Below are positions 57,801 through 63,135 of a stretch of 64,000 nt of DNA, piece after piece. Origin of the DNA: Branchiostoma floridae (Eukaryota > Chordata > Leptocardii > Amphioxiformes > Branchiostomatidae). Both the position numbers and the translations under genes were made by a program. Every line of letters begins with the position of its first letter. Position 1 is the stretch's first letter. The DNA lies in assembly GCF_000003815.2 (NCBI RefSeq), contig NC_049992.1, positions 17,811,747 through 17,875,746 on the forward strand. The letters are read 5' to 3'. The notes beneath the pieces were generated by a model, which was not told the origin of the DNA, ran no database searches, and worked only from the letters and a program-made list of their open reading frames with translations.

Positions 57801-59159
57801 TACTCAATGAATTTCGTAGATAAAAAAGGAATTTTCTTACGTTTTGTGTATTTTGTTGTCCTCTTAGTTATACATTCACGTATCACCCAATATCTAAGTT
57901 ATTAAAAAAATCGGCGAAAATAATACAACAGTGTCGCAGCTAACGAACCCCGTAGTGCCACACCGGTGCCCCTGGTGCAGCGAGATACCACCTCAACGCT
58001 AGAGATTATCATCTGGCGCGTTGTCAGTTGTCAGAGAGAAAGGTACAAAGAGAGGGAAATTCTGTACGGAAAACGCCTGCATAAAACTTAAAGGCACGAC
58101 ATAGCGGTATAATTAACCAACAAAATAGATCTATAAATCAATTAAAGACAACTAGTTCGACGGTGCCCTAAATAAAGTAAATGTTAAGAAAAATAGCACA
58201 CTGACAATAAAAAGTATGGATGCATGAAAGAAGGAAGGAAGGAAGGAAAAAAAGAGGGAAGGAAGGAATGGATGGATGGATGGATGGATGAATCAGTCAA
58301 TCAATCAATCTATGAATCAATGAATCGATTAATGGATACAAAAGCGAGAAAGAAGAAAACAGATGTTGGAAGATGAGATACATTTCACGCCAATAAACCA
58401 CTTAAGCATCCGCTGTCATAAAATGTATCCGGCAGAAATCGCAGTCGCGCTCAATTAATTGCCCATTCAGTGAATCGACTGGGGCGTAAAAGAAGTCCAC
58501 TCACGTTCCAAATTAACTCGCTCATTTTACCTCCTCTTTTCAATTACTCCCATATTAACTCAGCGTTTCTCTCGGGCCCAATCTGTGACGCTCTACCGAC
58601 CTCCCGATCGCGGAGCGGCGTGGAAAATACATGCGACATGTGTAGCTTTTTACAAAAGACAGAGAGAGGGGACAATGGGGACTGGAAATTGAATAACTGC
58701 ACAGTCAAACGTCCCCGGCTTTCGATATTTGAACAGCATAGAACATTCACATTTCGTATGCAATTAGATAGATCATATATTGTAGGACCCATCTGTCCGT
58801 AAAATATCATAGTTGTCCAAAGAAGCGAGACGGCGGTATACACTATAGATGTTCTAAGGCAACGCATTCTTTTATCATCGCAATTTTACTTCTACTTTAT
58901 CACTATGGTCTGTACGGAGCTCGTAAGAGCATAAATGTACGGTTAAGGTCGTTCGTTCTTGAAGTGAACAATATTGCTTATCTAAACCACATAGACAGCT
59001 GCGTGTATGCGTCAGAGTTGATACATGTGCTGGACAGGAAACGCGATAGCAAAGGACGGGGGTATAGAATCTCTACCTAAGAAATGGTATTTTCGACAAT
59101 GCTCCCTTACCTTTGATCAGAAGGCAGGCGCTGAGAGCGATCAATGCTTTGTAGTCCAT
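33768..59159 (-). CDS. Gene B: three-Ig transmembrane receptor with cytoplasmic SH3 domain (complete model)
   Basis: The exons on the minus strand, in order, are 59159-59111, 43636-43280, 40870-40577, 38530-38252, 37191-36946, 34530-34348 and 33835-33768. Their total is 1476 nt, 492 codons including TAA. All six introns are GT..AG and phase 1. By residue the product is: signal peptide about 1-17, cysteine-less V-like Ig about 18-135, Ig2 137-233, Ig3 235-326, transmembrane helix about 339-363, basic stretch from 364, PPPY 401-404, SH3 about 409-468 and a tail ending KRSI at 491. It is the paralogue of gene A, arranged tail to tail with it. Assigning exon 1 across a 15.5 kb intron rests on phase and on its signal-peptide character; the other six exons are matched one for one in gene A. 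Confidence 0.83.
33960..34150 (+). repeat. Dispersed repeat (family of 20205), diverged, in last gene B intron
   Basis: GATATCTTGTATTCTGAACA, TAGATAGCTTTTTGGACAG and CATAACTCAAGAAG match blocks of the (CTGT)n-headed family in the same order. Confidence 0.65.
34348..34530 (-). CDS. Gene B exon 6: cytoplasmic SH3 domain
   Basis: The acceptor TTTCACAG ends at 34531 and the donor GTACGA starts at 34347. It reads RRYACALYSYRPREENEL, then DDVIEVLEGEDGGWCLGYL and GRIGLFPSNYVKF. The length of 183 equals that of gene A. The 84 bases at 34380-34463 are identical to gene A, silent sites included, whereas the first ~67 bases differ at roughly a quarter of positions. Confidence 0.92.
34850..35280 (+). 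mobile_element. Penelope-like 3' terminal relic inside a long inverted repeat
   Basis: AACACGGAAAAATATAGGGA on the left pairs with TCCCTATATTTTTCCGTGTT on the right, and GGCCTTGTTCACAGAATGA with its inverse; a second right arm follows in tandem. The loop encodes LNRDGGRHRLSDTYNPLL, the typical Penelope-like C-terminal motif. Confidence 0.75.
35619..35816. mobile_element. Palindromic MITE, about 198 bp
   Basis: ATTCCACCGGGTGTCATTAT on the left is inverse to ATTATGCCACCTGGTGGAAAT (with mismatches) on the right. The pairing continues inwards through ACCGCCA and AAAACGTT and the GAGGCCT blocks. Confidence 0.78.
36023..36171. mobile_element. Inverted-repeat element, about 149 bp
   Basis: Arms of about 48 bp (GATCGGACGACG... 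AGCTCTAAATTACGAGGAGG and its inverse) surround a ~50-bp loop. A non-autonomous foldback element is the simplest reading. Confidence 0.72.
36175..36260 (+). mobile_element. SINE 3' body fragment
   Basis: AAAGGCACTTTACACGAC, CACTCCATTCAGG and AAAAATGGGTGCCTAGCTTC match the body of the SINE at 46365-46560, without its tRNA head. Confidence 0.7.
36333..36638. mobile_element. 306-bp MULE-type MITE, copy 1
   Basis: ACTTCCCAA is duplicated at 36324-36332 and 36639-36647. The ends are TAATCTGGAATCCAG and CTGGATTCCAGGTTA. It is the same family as 46700-47006. The 9-bp duplication is typical of Mutator-like elements. Confidence 0.9.
36946..37191 (-). CDS. Gene B exon 5: transmembrane helix, basic stop-transfer and PPPY motif
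   Basis: The acceptor GCTTAG ends at 37192 and the donor GTACCT starts at 36945. The exon reads YRTDQEIDSSK, then a helix starting IAIIVGGTAGGLWLVVCIG and ending GTYLF, then RRRRKQKEKK. It ends EDKEPPPYSAMP. The donor is non-consensus at the last positions, but it gives the same exon end and phase as gene A. The PPxY and Yxx-hydrophobic motifs sit at the same place as in gene A. Confidence 0.88.
38156..38181 (+). repeat. GGTGA short tandem repeat
   Basis: About five GGTGA/GTTGA units just downstream of gene B exon 4. Confidence 0.85.
38252..38530 (-). CDS. Gene B exon 4: third Ig domain (I-set/C2 type)
   Basis: The acceptor ATATTAG ends at 38531 and the donor GTAAGG starts at 38251. The translation contains SIISISESLTATVSD, TLQCVADGNPPPNITW and HVNDTGMYLCVAGNDIGET, giving both cysteines, the tryptophan and the DTGMYLC signature. 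NIT and NDT are potential glycosylation sites. A 60-odd-base degenerate copy of its B-to-C strand region lies just upstream in the intron, at about 38587-38650. Confidence 0.9.
38587..38650 (-). pseudogene. Degenerate copy of part of the gene B third-Ig exon
   Basis: Read on the minus strand, this stretch repeats the exon segment encoding LQC.DG.PPP and ITWSK, including the ACATCACGTGGTCAAAG core. An inserted base group in the proline run breaks the frame, and neither splice border is copied. It lies about 55 bases upstream of the functional exon, inside the intron, and is best read as a local duplication scrap. Confidence 0.7.
38710..38954. mobile_element. MITE of the GGTATCTCACTGCACTTGG family, copy 1
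   Basis: ATCTCACTGCACTTGGGGCA on the left and GAGATACCACCT on the right. The ends and internal order match the three copies at 55.5, 56.6 and 57.7 kb. Confidence 0.8.
38955..40440. other. Gene B intron, nothing recognised
   Basis: The pair TTATCCGTGG..CCGCTGTTTTTAAAAACAG (39287-39330) and its inverse near 39440-39485 suggests another diverged palindromic element. A similar pair lies at 36720-36910 around the end of exon 5. No coding signal. Confidence 0.4.
40577..40870 (-). CDS. Gene B exon 3: second Ig domain
   Basis: The acceptor TTTTTTCAG ends at 40871 and the donor GTAAGT starts at 40576. It reads PPTVQVGPSDPYVT, then SLTCAV, LHWEKDGEI and ADAGMYTCVADHV. Both cysteines and the core tryptophan are present, and there is an NIT sequon. 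It has the same length as the gene A exon, with many synonymous differences, so this part of the two genes has been separate for some time. Confidence 0.9.
40905..41090. mobile_element. Inverted-repeat MITE close to gene B exon 3
   Basis: AATCTCCAAGCAGATCCTAC (from 40911) is inverse to GTAGGATCTGCTTGGAGATT (about 41062). It begins about 40 bases upstream of the exon 3 acceptor on the gene's strand. Confidence 0.78.
41560..42000 (+). pseudogene. Penelope-like element relic: GIY-YIG endonuclease and C-terminus
   Basis: One frame reads CGVVYHIKCQG.. ESYIGETERSLRTWFGEH (GIY-YIG core). After a frameshift near 41865 it continues ILDTEPDYFVRRV, an in-frame TAG, then GAIY and LSRDGGRYHLPG. GIY-YIG followed by LDTEPD.F and RDGGRYHLP is the usual Penelope-like order. 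It is dead: frameshift, stop and no RT. Confidence 0.82.
42080..42145 (+). mobile_element. Possible LINE 3' tail
   Basis: GTATCTATTTGCACAATAAA resembles the TTGTGCAATAAAG tail seen near 54355. Only the last tens of bases are recognisable. Confidence 0.35.
42146..43279. other. Gene B intron 2, nothing recognised
   Basis: Open frames on the minus strand here (for example 42304-42666) have no recognised domain and no fit to the splice pattern. Confidence 0.5.
43280..43636 (-). CDS. Gene B exon 2: V-like Ig domain lacking canonical cysteines
   Basis: The acceptor GTGCAG ends at 43637 and the donor GTAAGA starts at 43279. The translation SSGEPSVGITLPKSV leads into a V-like domain with SILWHKVDKK, LVYSYYPP, YAGRTQLV, ASLKIN and DEGVYVLSV, ending VQLSIM. 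Both canonical cysteine positions are non-cysteine (TLSATF and VYVLSV), as in gene A. Conservation of this loss in two diverged paralogues shows that it is a family trait, not a sequencing error. Confidence 0.88.
44000..44135 (+). mobile_element. Penelope-like C-terminal relic
   Basis: The plus-strand frame reads AIYIRVPQPSLNRDGGRY and then ETYWH. EAIYIR..PSLNRDGGRY is the common Penelope-like ending. GTCAAACGTGCC before it and GGCACGTTTTGAC after it form a short inverted repeat. Confidence 0.72.
44136..45025. other. Gene B intron 1, nothing recognised
   Basis: AT-rich sequence; no supported feature. Confidence 0.5.
45026..45470. mobile_element. Terminal-inverted-repeat element, about 445 bp
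   Basis: AAGGCCATGCTGATTTGATT plus ATATGGAT on the left is inverse to ATCCATATAATCAAATCAAC plus ATGCCCT on the right. A diverged relative spans 12476-13320, and a one-ended fragment lies at about 53660. Confidence 0.75.
45849..45911 (+). repeat. 31-bp tandem duplication
   Basis: AATCACCACTCTTGCTTGCA plus GTAAAACGCT is present twice, perfectly. Confidence 0.92.
46365..46560 (+). mobile_element. tRNA-derived SINE
   Basis: A-box TGGCGCAACTGTTAG (46380-46394) and B-box GAGTTCGATCC (46423-46433) are spaced as in a tRNA. They are followed by a non-tRNA body (AAAGGCACTTTACCCGAC, AAAAATGGGTACTTGAATTC) shared with 36175-36260. No anticodon arm can be folded convincingly. Confidence 0.75.
46700..47006. 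mobile_element. 307-bp MULE-type MITE, copy 2
   Basis: AAAGCTCTC is duplicated at 46691-46699 and 47007-47015. The ends TAACCTGGAATCCAG and CTGGATTCCAGGTTA are a perfect inverted repeat. Sequence is close to the copy at 36333-36638. Confidence 0.92.
47168..48748 (+). repeat. Tandem array, ~78-bp monomer, about 21 copies, each with a tRNA-like A-box
   Basis: The monomer order is CTAATCTGTATGCAATACAG, ACTGACGTATTGAGGGATG, TCCCTGTAGCTCAACTAG and TAGCTCACAATTTACTAG. I counted about 21 GAGGGATG-type landmarks. TAGCTCAACTAGTAG is the A-box of the SINE that closes the array, so the monomer seems to have arisen from a SINE head. Confidence 0.92.
48749..48901 (+). mobile_element. tRNA-derived SINE ending the ~78-bp array
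   Basis: The last monomer runs through CTGTAGCTCAACTAGTAG into new sequence with B-box GGTTCAATCC (48802-48811) and a body with GTCTTTCGGAGGGGG. It is cut on the right by the piggyBac-type insertion. Confidence 0.65.
48906..49868. mobile_element. 963-bp non-autonomous piggyBac-type element
   Basis: TTAA at 48902-48905 and 49869-49872 flanks the ends CCCTCAAACCACCGT and ACGGTGGTTTGAGGG, a perfect 15-bp inverted repeat. TTAA duplication with CCC..GGG ends is the piggyBac signature. Inside are three copies of an 18-base palindrome-like word (GGGGTCAAAACTGACCCC or GGGGTCAGTTTTGACCCC) at about 48951, 49657 and 49833. No transposase. Confidence 0.88.
49873..50787. other. Gene B intron 1, nothing recognised
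   Basis: AT-rich; no supported feature. Confidence 0.5.
50788..51117. mobile_element. 330-bp inverted-repeat element rich in CGTACG
   Basis: GCTAAGAGCACAACCCGCCG plus TACGTGCAA on the left is inverse, with two mismatches, to TTGCACGTA plus CGGCGGGATGTGCCCTTAGC on the right. CGTACG-type words recur inside. The target duplication is unclear. Confidence 0.75.
51490..51690 (+). mobile_element. Penelope-like C-terminal relic
   Basis: The frame reads INRDGGRYQLPGTFDPLW then a stop. GGTCATTCCAACTTGAGAAGG after it matches the 3' side of the relic at 24810-25050, so both come from related elements. Confidence 0.7.
51700..51965 (+). repeat. Direct repeat of about 80 bp
   Basis: TTCCGT.GCTTACTTTTGAG, GACGATGGAGCTCAT and TTTAATAATTACCGT recur about 175 bases later with ~20% change. 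Confidence 0.65.
51966..53210. other. Gene B intron 1, nothing recognised
   Basis: No supported coding, RNA or mobile feature seen. Confidence 0.45.
53211..53399. mobile_element. Foldback element, about 189 bp
   Basis: Arms of about 80 bp: TAGCCTCCATAGCAGGCTCT on the left and AGAGCCTGCTATGGAGGCTA on the right. Pairing continues inwards through AGGCCT, GGGCTCAT and GTACTGGGTC. Confidence 0.85.
53655..53840. repeat. One-ended fragment of the 45026 element family plus T/G homopolymers
   Basis: GGTCATGCCGATTTGATTAT matches the left end of 45026-45470, and GTTGCCTTCATTCTGAAAGC plus TAAGCGGTCAGGA its interior. A T10/G14 run lies between them. Confidence 0.65.
53935..54565 (+). repeat. Two hairpin-ended dispersed repeats
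   Basis: First: AAGGTCACACACCAGAGGAC to a CA microsatellite and CCCCCATTTGTCATGGAGGC (about 54150). Second: ends ACCTCCATTTTTTTCATGGA plus GGTA (about 54536). Same family as 11855 and 15080. A LINE tail-like TTGTGCAATAAAGC lies between them. Confidence 0.7.
54987..55288. mobile_element. MITE with ATATAAAGCCGGGTTCACAC ends, about 300 bp
   Basis: ATATAAAGCCGGGTTCACAC on the left is inverse to GTGTGAACCCGGCTTTATAT on the right. A second inner pair is GTATGAGGTCCGTATG / CATACGGACCTCATAC. Confidence 0.85.
55509..55765. mobile_element. MITE of the GGTATCTCACTGCACTTGG family, copy 2
   Basis: The ends are AGGTGGTGGAATCTCACTGC and GTGCAGTGAGATACCACCT. The interior has ACGTTTTGTGTATTCTGTTG and CCCGCAGTGCCGC, as in the other copies. 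Confidence 0.87.
56611..56859. mobile_element. MITE of the GGTATCTCACTGCACTTGG family, copy 3
   Basis: The ends are AGGTGGTATCTCACTGCACT and AGTGTAGTGAGATACCGCCT. The central part is inverted relative to copy 2 (TTACTCAGTAATCTCCG side), so interiors differ in orientation. Confidence 0.87.
57746..57993. mobile_element. MITE of the GGTATCTCACTGCACTTGG family, copy 4
   Basis: The ends are AGTGGTATCTCACTGCACTT and GTGCAGCGAGATACCACCT. The interior (ACGTTTTGTGTATTTTGTTG, GAACCCCGTAGTGCC) is nearest to the 38710 copy. Confidence 0.87.
58226..58335 (+). repeat. GGAA and GGAT short tandem repeats
   Basis: AAGGAAGGAAGG, then GGATGGATGG, then AATCAATCAATC runs. Confidence 0.95.
59111..59159 (-). CDS. 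Gene B exon 1: signal peptide
   Basis: An ATG at 59159-59157 opens MDYKALIALSACLLIK, a short n-region followed by a hydrophobic core, and stops at a donor GTAAGG beginning at 59110. The exon ends one base into a codon, matching the phase needed by the first Ig exon; the junction codon becomes GTG (V), followed by SSGEPS. The start was chosen because it is the only nearby ATG that leads a hydrophobic run into a phase 1 donor. The first Ig exon is 15.5 kb away, so a cDNA would be needed for proof. Confidence 0.65.
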
Positions 59160-59497
59160 GATGTAGAGTCGTAGCGGTGAACTCTTGGCGAGTTGTGCCT
59201 GTATGGTGAAAGGCTGTCCGACCGTGTGCAGCAACGACAACGTTACCACCGCAAAACCCGTTCCTTAACCGGTCATTCGCCTGCACACTTCTAAAAAAAG
59301 AACTCCTCAAATCTGAGCACGTTTCTTTCAAGTACCGTTGCCCGAGTAGCTATCAGCCAGCGTTTGAAGTACAGAGTGTCGAGAAAACACTTGAAGAGAA
59401 GACCACGTTCGTAAGTCGGACCACACCACAGCTACCGCCAAGCCCGTTGTAGAGCGGGACTCGGACGTAATTGTGCTGCCACACGTACGTACGGGGA

Positions 59498-59597
59498 NNN
59501 NNNNNNNNNNNNNNNNNNNNNNNNNNNNNNNNNNNNNNNNNNNNNNNNNNNNNNNNNNNNNNNNNNNNNNNNNNNNNNNNNNNNNNNNNNNNNNNNN
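59498..59597. other. Assembly gap (100 N)
   Basis: 100 N about 340 bases upstream of the gene B ATG, so part of its promoter or 5' UTR may be missing. Confidence 0.99.
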
Positions 59598-60044
59598 CGG
59601 GAACGAAAAGGATGATGTAAAATGACTACCAAATCCCACAAGACGTACAGAGAATAGTAGTGGGCATTATCTGTATAAATATTTGCGTGCGTATACGTTT
59701 CCATTTTTTTTGTTTCGACGTACTATTACATGTTTACAGCCCTACCTGGCCCCGGGTGACATCGATGCGACCGAGCGATTTGACAGAGCGTCGACGTCCA
59801 ACTAGTCTGTGTAACACAAACTCCGCTGTCCTGGAGGGCTCTAACTGGCCCCTCCCCGCGATAGTGGGCCGGCGGATGTTTGGCGGGCTGCTATAAGTGA
59901 GATTTAATCAGGCTAACGTCCAACGGATTTCATACTAAATAGAAAGATAATCTTCCTACTCCTTGTGTGTTTTTTGTGTATTATACGTCAACATTTAAAT
60001 TTGCATGGCATGTCCAAATATGGCGGTCGCCGTCTAATAGGCGT
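59598..60044. other. Upstream flank of gene B; possible GC-rich promoter-side segment
   Basis: 59740-59890 is richer in G+C and CpG than its surroundings. No TATA box or initiator can be assigned with confidence. Confidence 0.25.
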
Positions 60045-60820
60045 CTGTCTGTCTACCTGTCCGTCTGTCTGTAGTGCCTGTCTGTCTGTTTGTCTGTCTG
60101 TCTGCCTGCCCGTTTGTCTGTCTGTCTGCAGTGTCTGTCTGTTTGTAGTGTCTGTCTGTCCTTCTGTCTGCCTGTATGCCTGCCTGTCTGTCTGTCTGCC
60201 TGTCTGTCCGCCTGTCTGTCTATCTGTCTGTCTATATGCCTATCTGCCTGCCTGCCTGTCTGTCTGCCTGTCTATTTGTCTGTCCGTCTGTCTGTCTGTT
60301 TGCCTTCCTGTCTGTCTATCTGTCCGTCTGTCTGCAGTTTCTGACTGTCTGACTGTCTATCTGCCTGTCTGTAGTGTCTGTCTATCTATATGTCTGTCTG
60401 TCTATCTGCCTGCCTGTCCCTCTGCCTGCCTGTCCGCCTGTCTGTCTGTCTGTCTGTAGTGTATGTCTGCCTGCCTATCTGCCTGCCTGTCTGTCTGTCT
60501 GTCTGTCAACTCAAGAAGCTGTTGATTAATCCTGATGAGTGTGGGTCGGAAAAATGAAGGTCAACTTCGATGATGTGATCCCGAGGCGCTTTCTAAGGTA
60601 CTGCAGTAAAACTTTAGGTTTTTGTATCACTTGTTCTGGACAAGCTATGGTCGTTATGTCCTAGTGGCAGATAGCTCTTAGGAAGGAGAGTATGTTGTGT
60701 AAGTTTAGGCCCCCAGTCGGCTTTTTTGAAAGTGCAGGGGCCATTTGTATTTCAGACTTTGAAGGAGGACAACTCAAGAGGCAGGGCTGATGGATCGTCA
60801 TGAGTTTTACAAATCAAGAA
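60045..60820 (+). repeat. Dispersed repeat headed by a long (CTGT)n, copy 4
   Basis: About 460 bases of imperfect CTGT/CTGC are followed by CAACTCAAGAAGC, GGGTCGGAAAAATGAAGGTC, TACTGCAGTAAAACTT and GACAACTCAAGAGGC, the block order of 20205-20620. Confidence 0.85.
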
Positions 60821-61349
60821 GGCGCCTGTGACATCATATCCTCGAGCGTGGAACCAAACAAAGCTCCAGTTTCTTACTGACATTTCAGGGGATTTTGTAA
60901 AAGATACCGACATTCGGCCCCGTTTTAACAGACAATTCTTCTTCCCGTACTTCTGTGGCGTACTGAATAGATAACTGCACATTTATCATTTTCTACGGGG
61001 ACTTAAATTTATGAAAGAAATAGAAAGGATGTTTTCGTGGTACTTTGAAGTTTGCAGTAAGAACTATAGTATGTTAATCATGAATACAATTGAACCGCAT
61101 ATATTAGATGTGCAATAATTTCGCGTTAAAGAGTTCGATGCAACACCGCGAAAATAAAACCAGCCAGATTGACAGTATTAATTTTCATTCCACATTTCAT
61201 GTATAAGATTACCTTTGAATCCCCCTGTGTATCATAGCATGTCTATCCACCAGCAGTGTCATAATTTATCAAGTGATACAATGTTTACAACATTTGCGGT
61301 TTTGTGGTTAGAATAGATATAGATATAGCACGTAAAATGTAGACCTAGA

Positions 61350-61960
61350 ATATGGCGTCGTTCAATGATTTATCACAACTATAAAGAACACATACAACTC
61401 TAATCCAAAACGTAAATGAAAAAATTGATTCTGATTGAAACGTTTAAATACTAGTAAATAATATGGCGTCGTTCAATCACTCATTATAATCGTAATAAGA
61501 AAAAGAAAACAAATGCAAACCCTAAATGAAGAAATGTGATATTGTGCTTGAAAAGTCTAAAAAGAAAAAGTACGGTGTCCTTCAATCACTCTTTACAATC
61601 GTAAAAAGAAAAAGAAAAAACATTCCAAAACCTAAATGAAGAATTGGGATAGTATGCTTGAAACGTTACAATAAAAAAATTTGGCTTCATTCAATCGCTC
61701 ATAACAATCGTTAAAAAAAGTCAAATCCAAACCCTCAATAAAGAATTGTGGGATTGTGCTTGAAAAGTGTAAAAAGAACAAGTATGGCGTCATTCAATCC
61801 CTCATTACAAACGTAAAAAGAAAAAAAACCTCAAATTTTGAAGAATTTTGATATTGTGCTTGAAACATTGAAAAAAAAAACATTTGGTGTCGCTGAATCA
61901 CTCATTACAGTCGTTAAAGAAAAGGGACTTAAATCTAAAACCTACATGAAGAATTGTCAC
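61350..61960 (+). repeat. Tandem repeat, period about 110 bp, six diverged units
   Basis: TATGGCGTCGTTCAATCACT, CATTACAATCGTAAAAAG and TAAATGAAGAATTGTGATAT recur in order. Units differ by about 15-25%. Confidence 0.8.
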
Positions 61961-62764
61961 GGCTTTAGAACGGAAATAACGCTGGTCTCCTTAATACCAC
62001 GGAGTGCGATGCGCGAGCAGCTTCTCTTTGTGTAAAATGATGATAAATTCACAAATCCCCTGGGGACTTATCGGATATAACGTCTGTACATGTAGGCGTT
62101 AAACACTTGTTTTCGACTCCACAAATTGAATTTTACTCCCAAACAGACATGGAACTCTTCCTCCAGTCGATAATTTATAAAAATACGAGAAAATCATTGA
62201 TCTAACGTTCATGTCTCATTTCTAACGGTAAAATTCTGACAAGAAATACGTTTTTACAATGCCCTTACATCTTCCGCAAGAGGTATTTCTGAAACATATT
62301 TTTGACGAAAACTAATTTTCGGCCTCCCTTCGTGGTTCCTATGGGATCAGGGGTAGGGATGGGTAACCGAAAGGTTACAGTAAATTCGATTCACTTCCAT
62401 ATGCAAGATGCCCCAGGCCCTTCCTCAGATCACTTAGTTGCGGCCCCTGAGGATACGCATTTTGACTCTCAAGCTAGCGAGTGGGCAGAGTTGGCTGAAA
62501 ACCTAATATAACGTCGTAATTTCTGAAGGCACGAACCTTATTAGATAGTCAATAGCTCTTTCCGCAATACACGAACGTAATGTAGAGACCGTAGAGGTGA
62601 ATCTACGCACTGCAAATCAGAGTCATTCCAATTTTGATTCGTACACATGTAGAGTATCCCCCAGAGCACGTATGCTTTTGTATGTTGTAGCTTTTATACA
62701 TAGCTACTATAGTATACTTAAGATAGAATCCTGTTACCATGTATAACGTTATGTGTAGTTTTAG
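61961..62764. other. Intergenic, nothing recognised
   Basis: A 69-codon frame at 62302-62511 has no known domain. Confidence 0.4.
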
Positions 62765-62921
62765 AATCCCGAACCACAAGTACCTCCATGACAAATGAAG
62801 GTATAGTTTTTGTCTTGTACATTTCTGTCTCTGTCTCTTTGTCTCTGTCTCTCTGTCTCTCTGTCTCTGTCTGTCTCTCTGTCTCTCTTTCCTTGTCTGT
62901 CTCTGTCTCTGTATCTCTCTT

Positions 62922-62952
<31 letters not shown>

Positions 62953-62972
62953 GTCTCTCTCTCTCTCTCTTT

Positions 62973-63025
<53 letters not shown>

Positions 63026-63135
63026 GGTCTCTGTATGTGTGTTCGTGTTTGTGTGTGTTTTCGGGTATTTGTATAACTTAAAAAAACTCTGTATGAATCA
63101 AAACGATATTTAGAATGTGGGTAGGTCTTCATGAC
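62765..63135 (-). repeat. Hairpin-ended dispersed repeat with (CT)n microsatellite
   Basis: ACCTCCATGACAAATGAAGG (about 62780) is the inverse of the hairpin end of the 11855 family. A CT/CTGT microsatellite (62823-63022) and GTGTTCGTGTTTGTGTGTG follow, so the element is in the minus orientation. Confidence 0.65.

Noticed and set aside
59965-60459. 164-codon cysteine/serine-rich open frame
   Set aside because: Translation of an imperfect CTGT run; the 4-base unit keeps frames open without coding.
62302-62511. 69-codon frame with an acidic C-terminus as an exon
   Set aside because: No splice context, partner exons or recognised domain.
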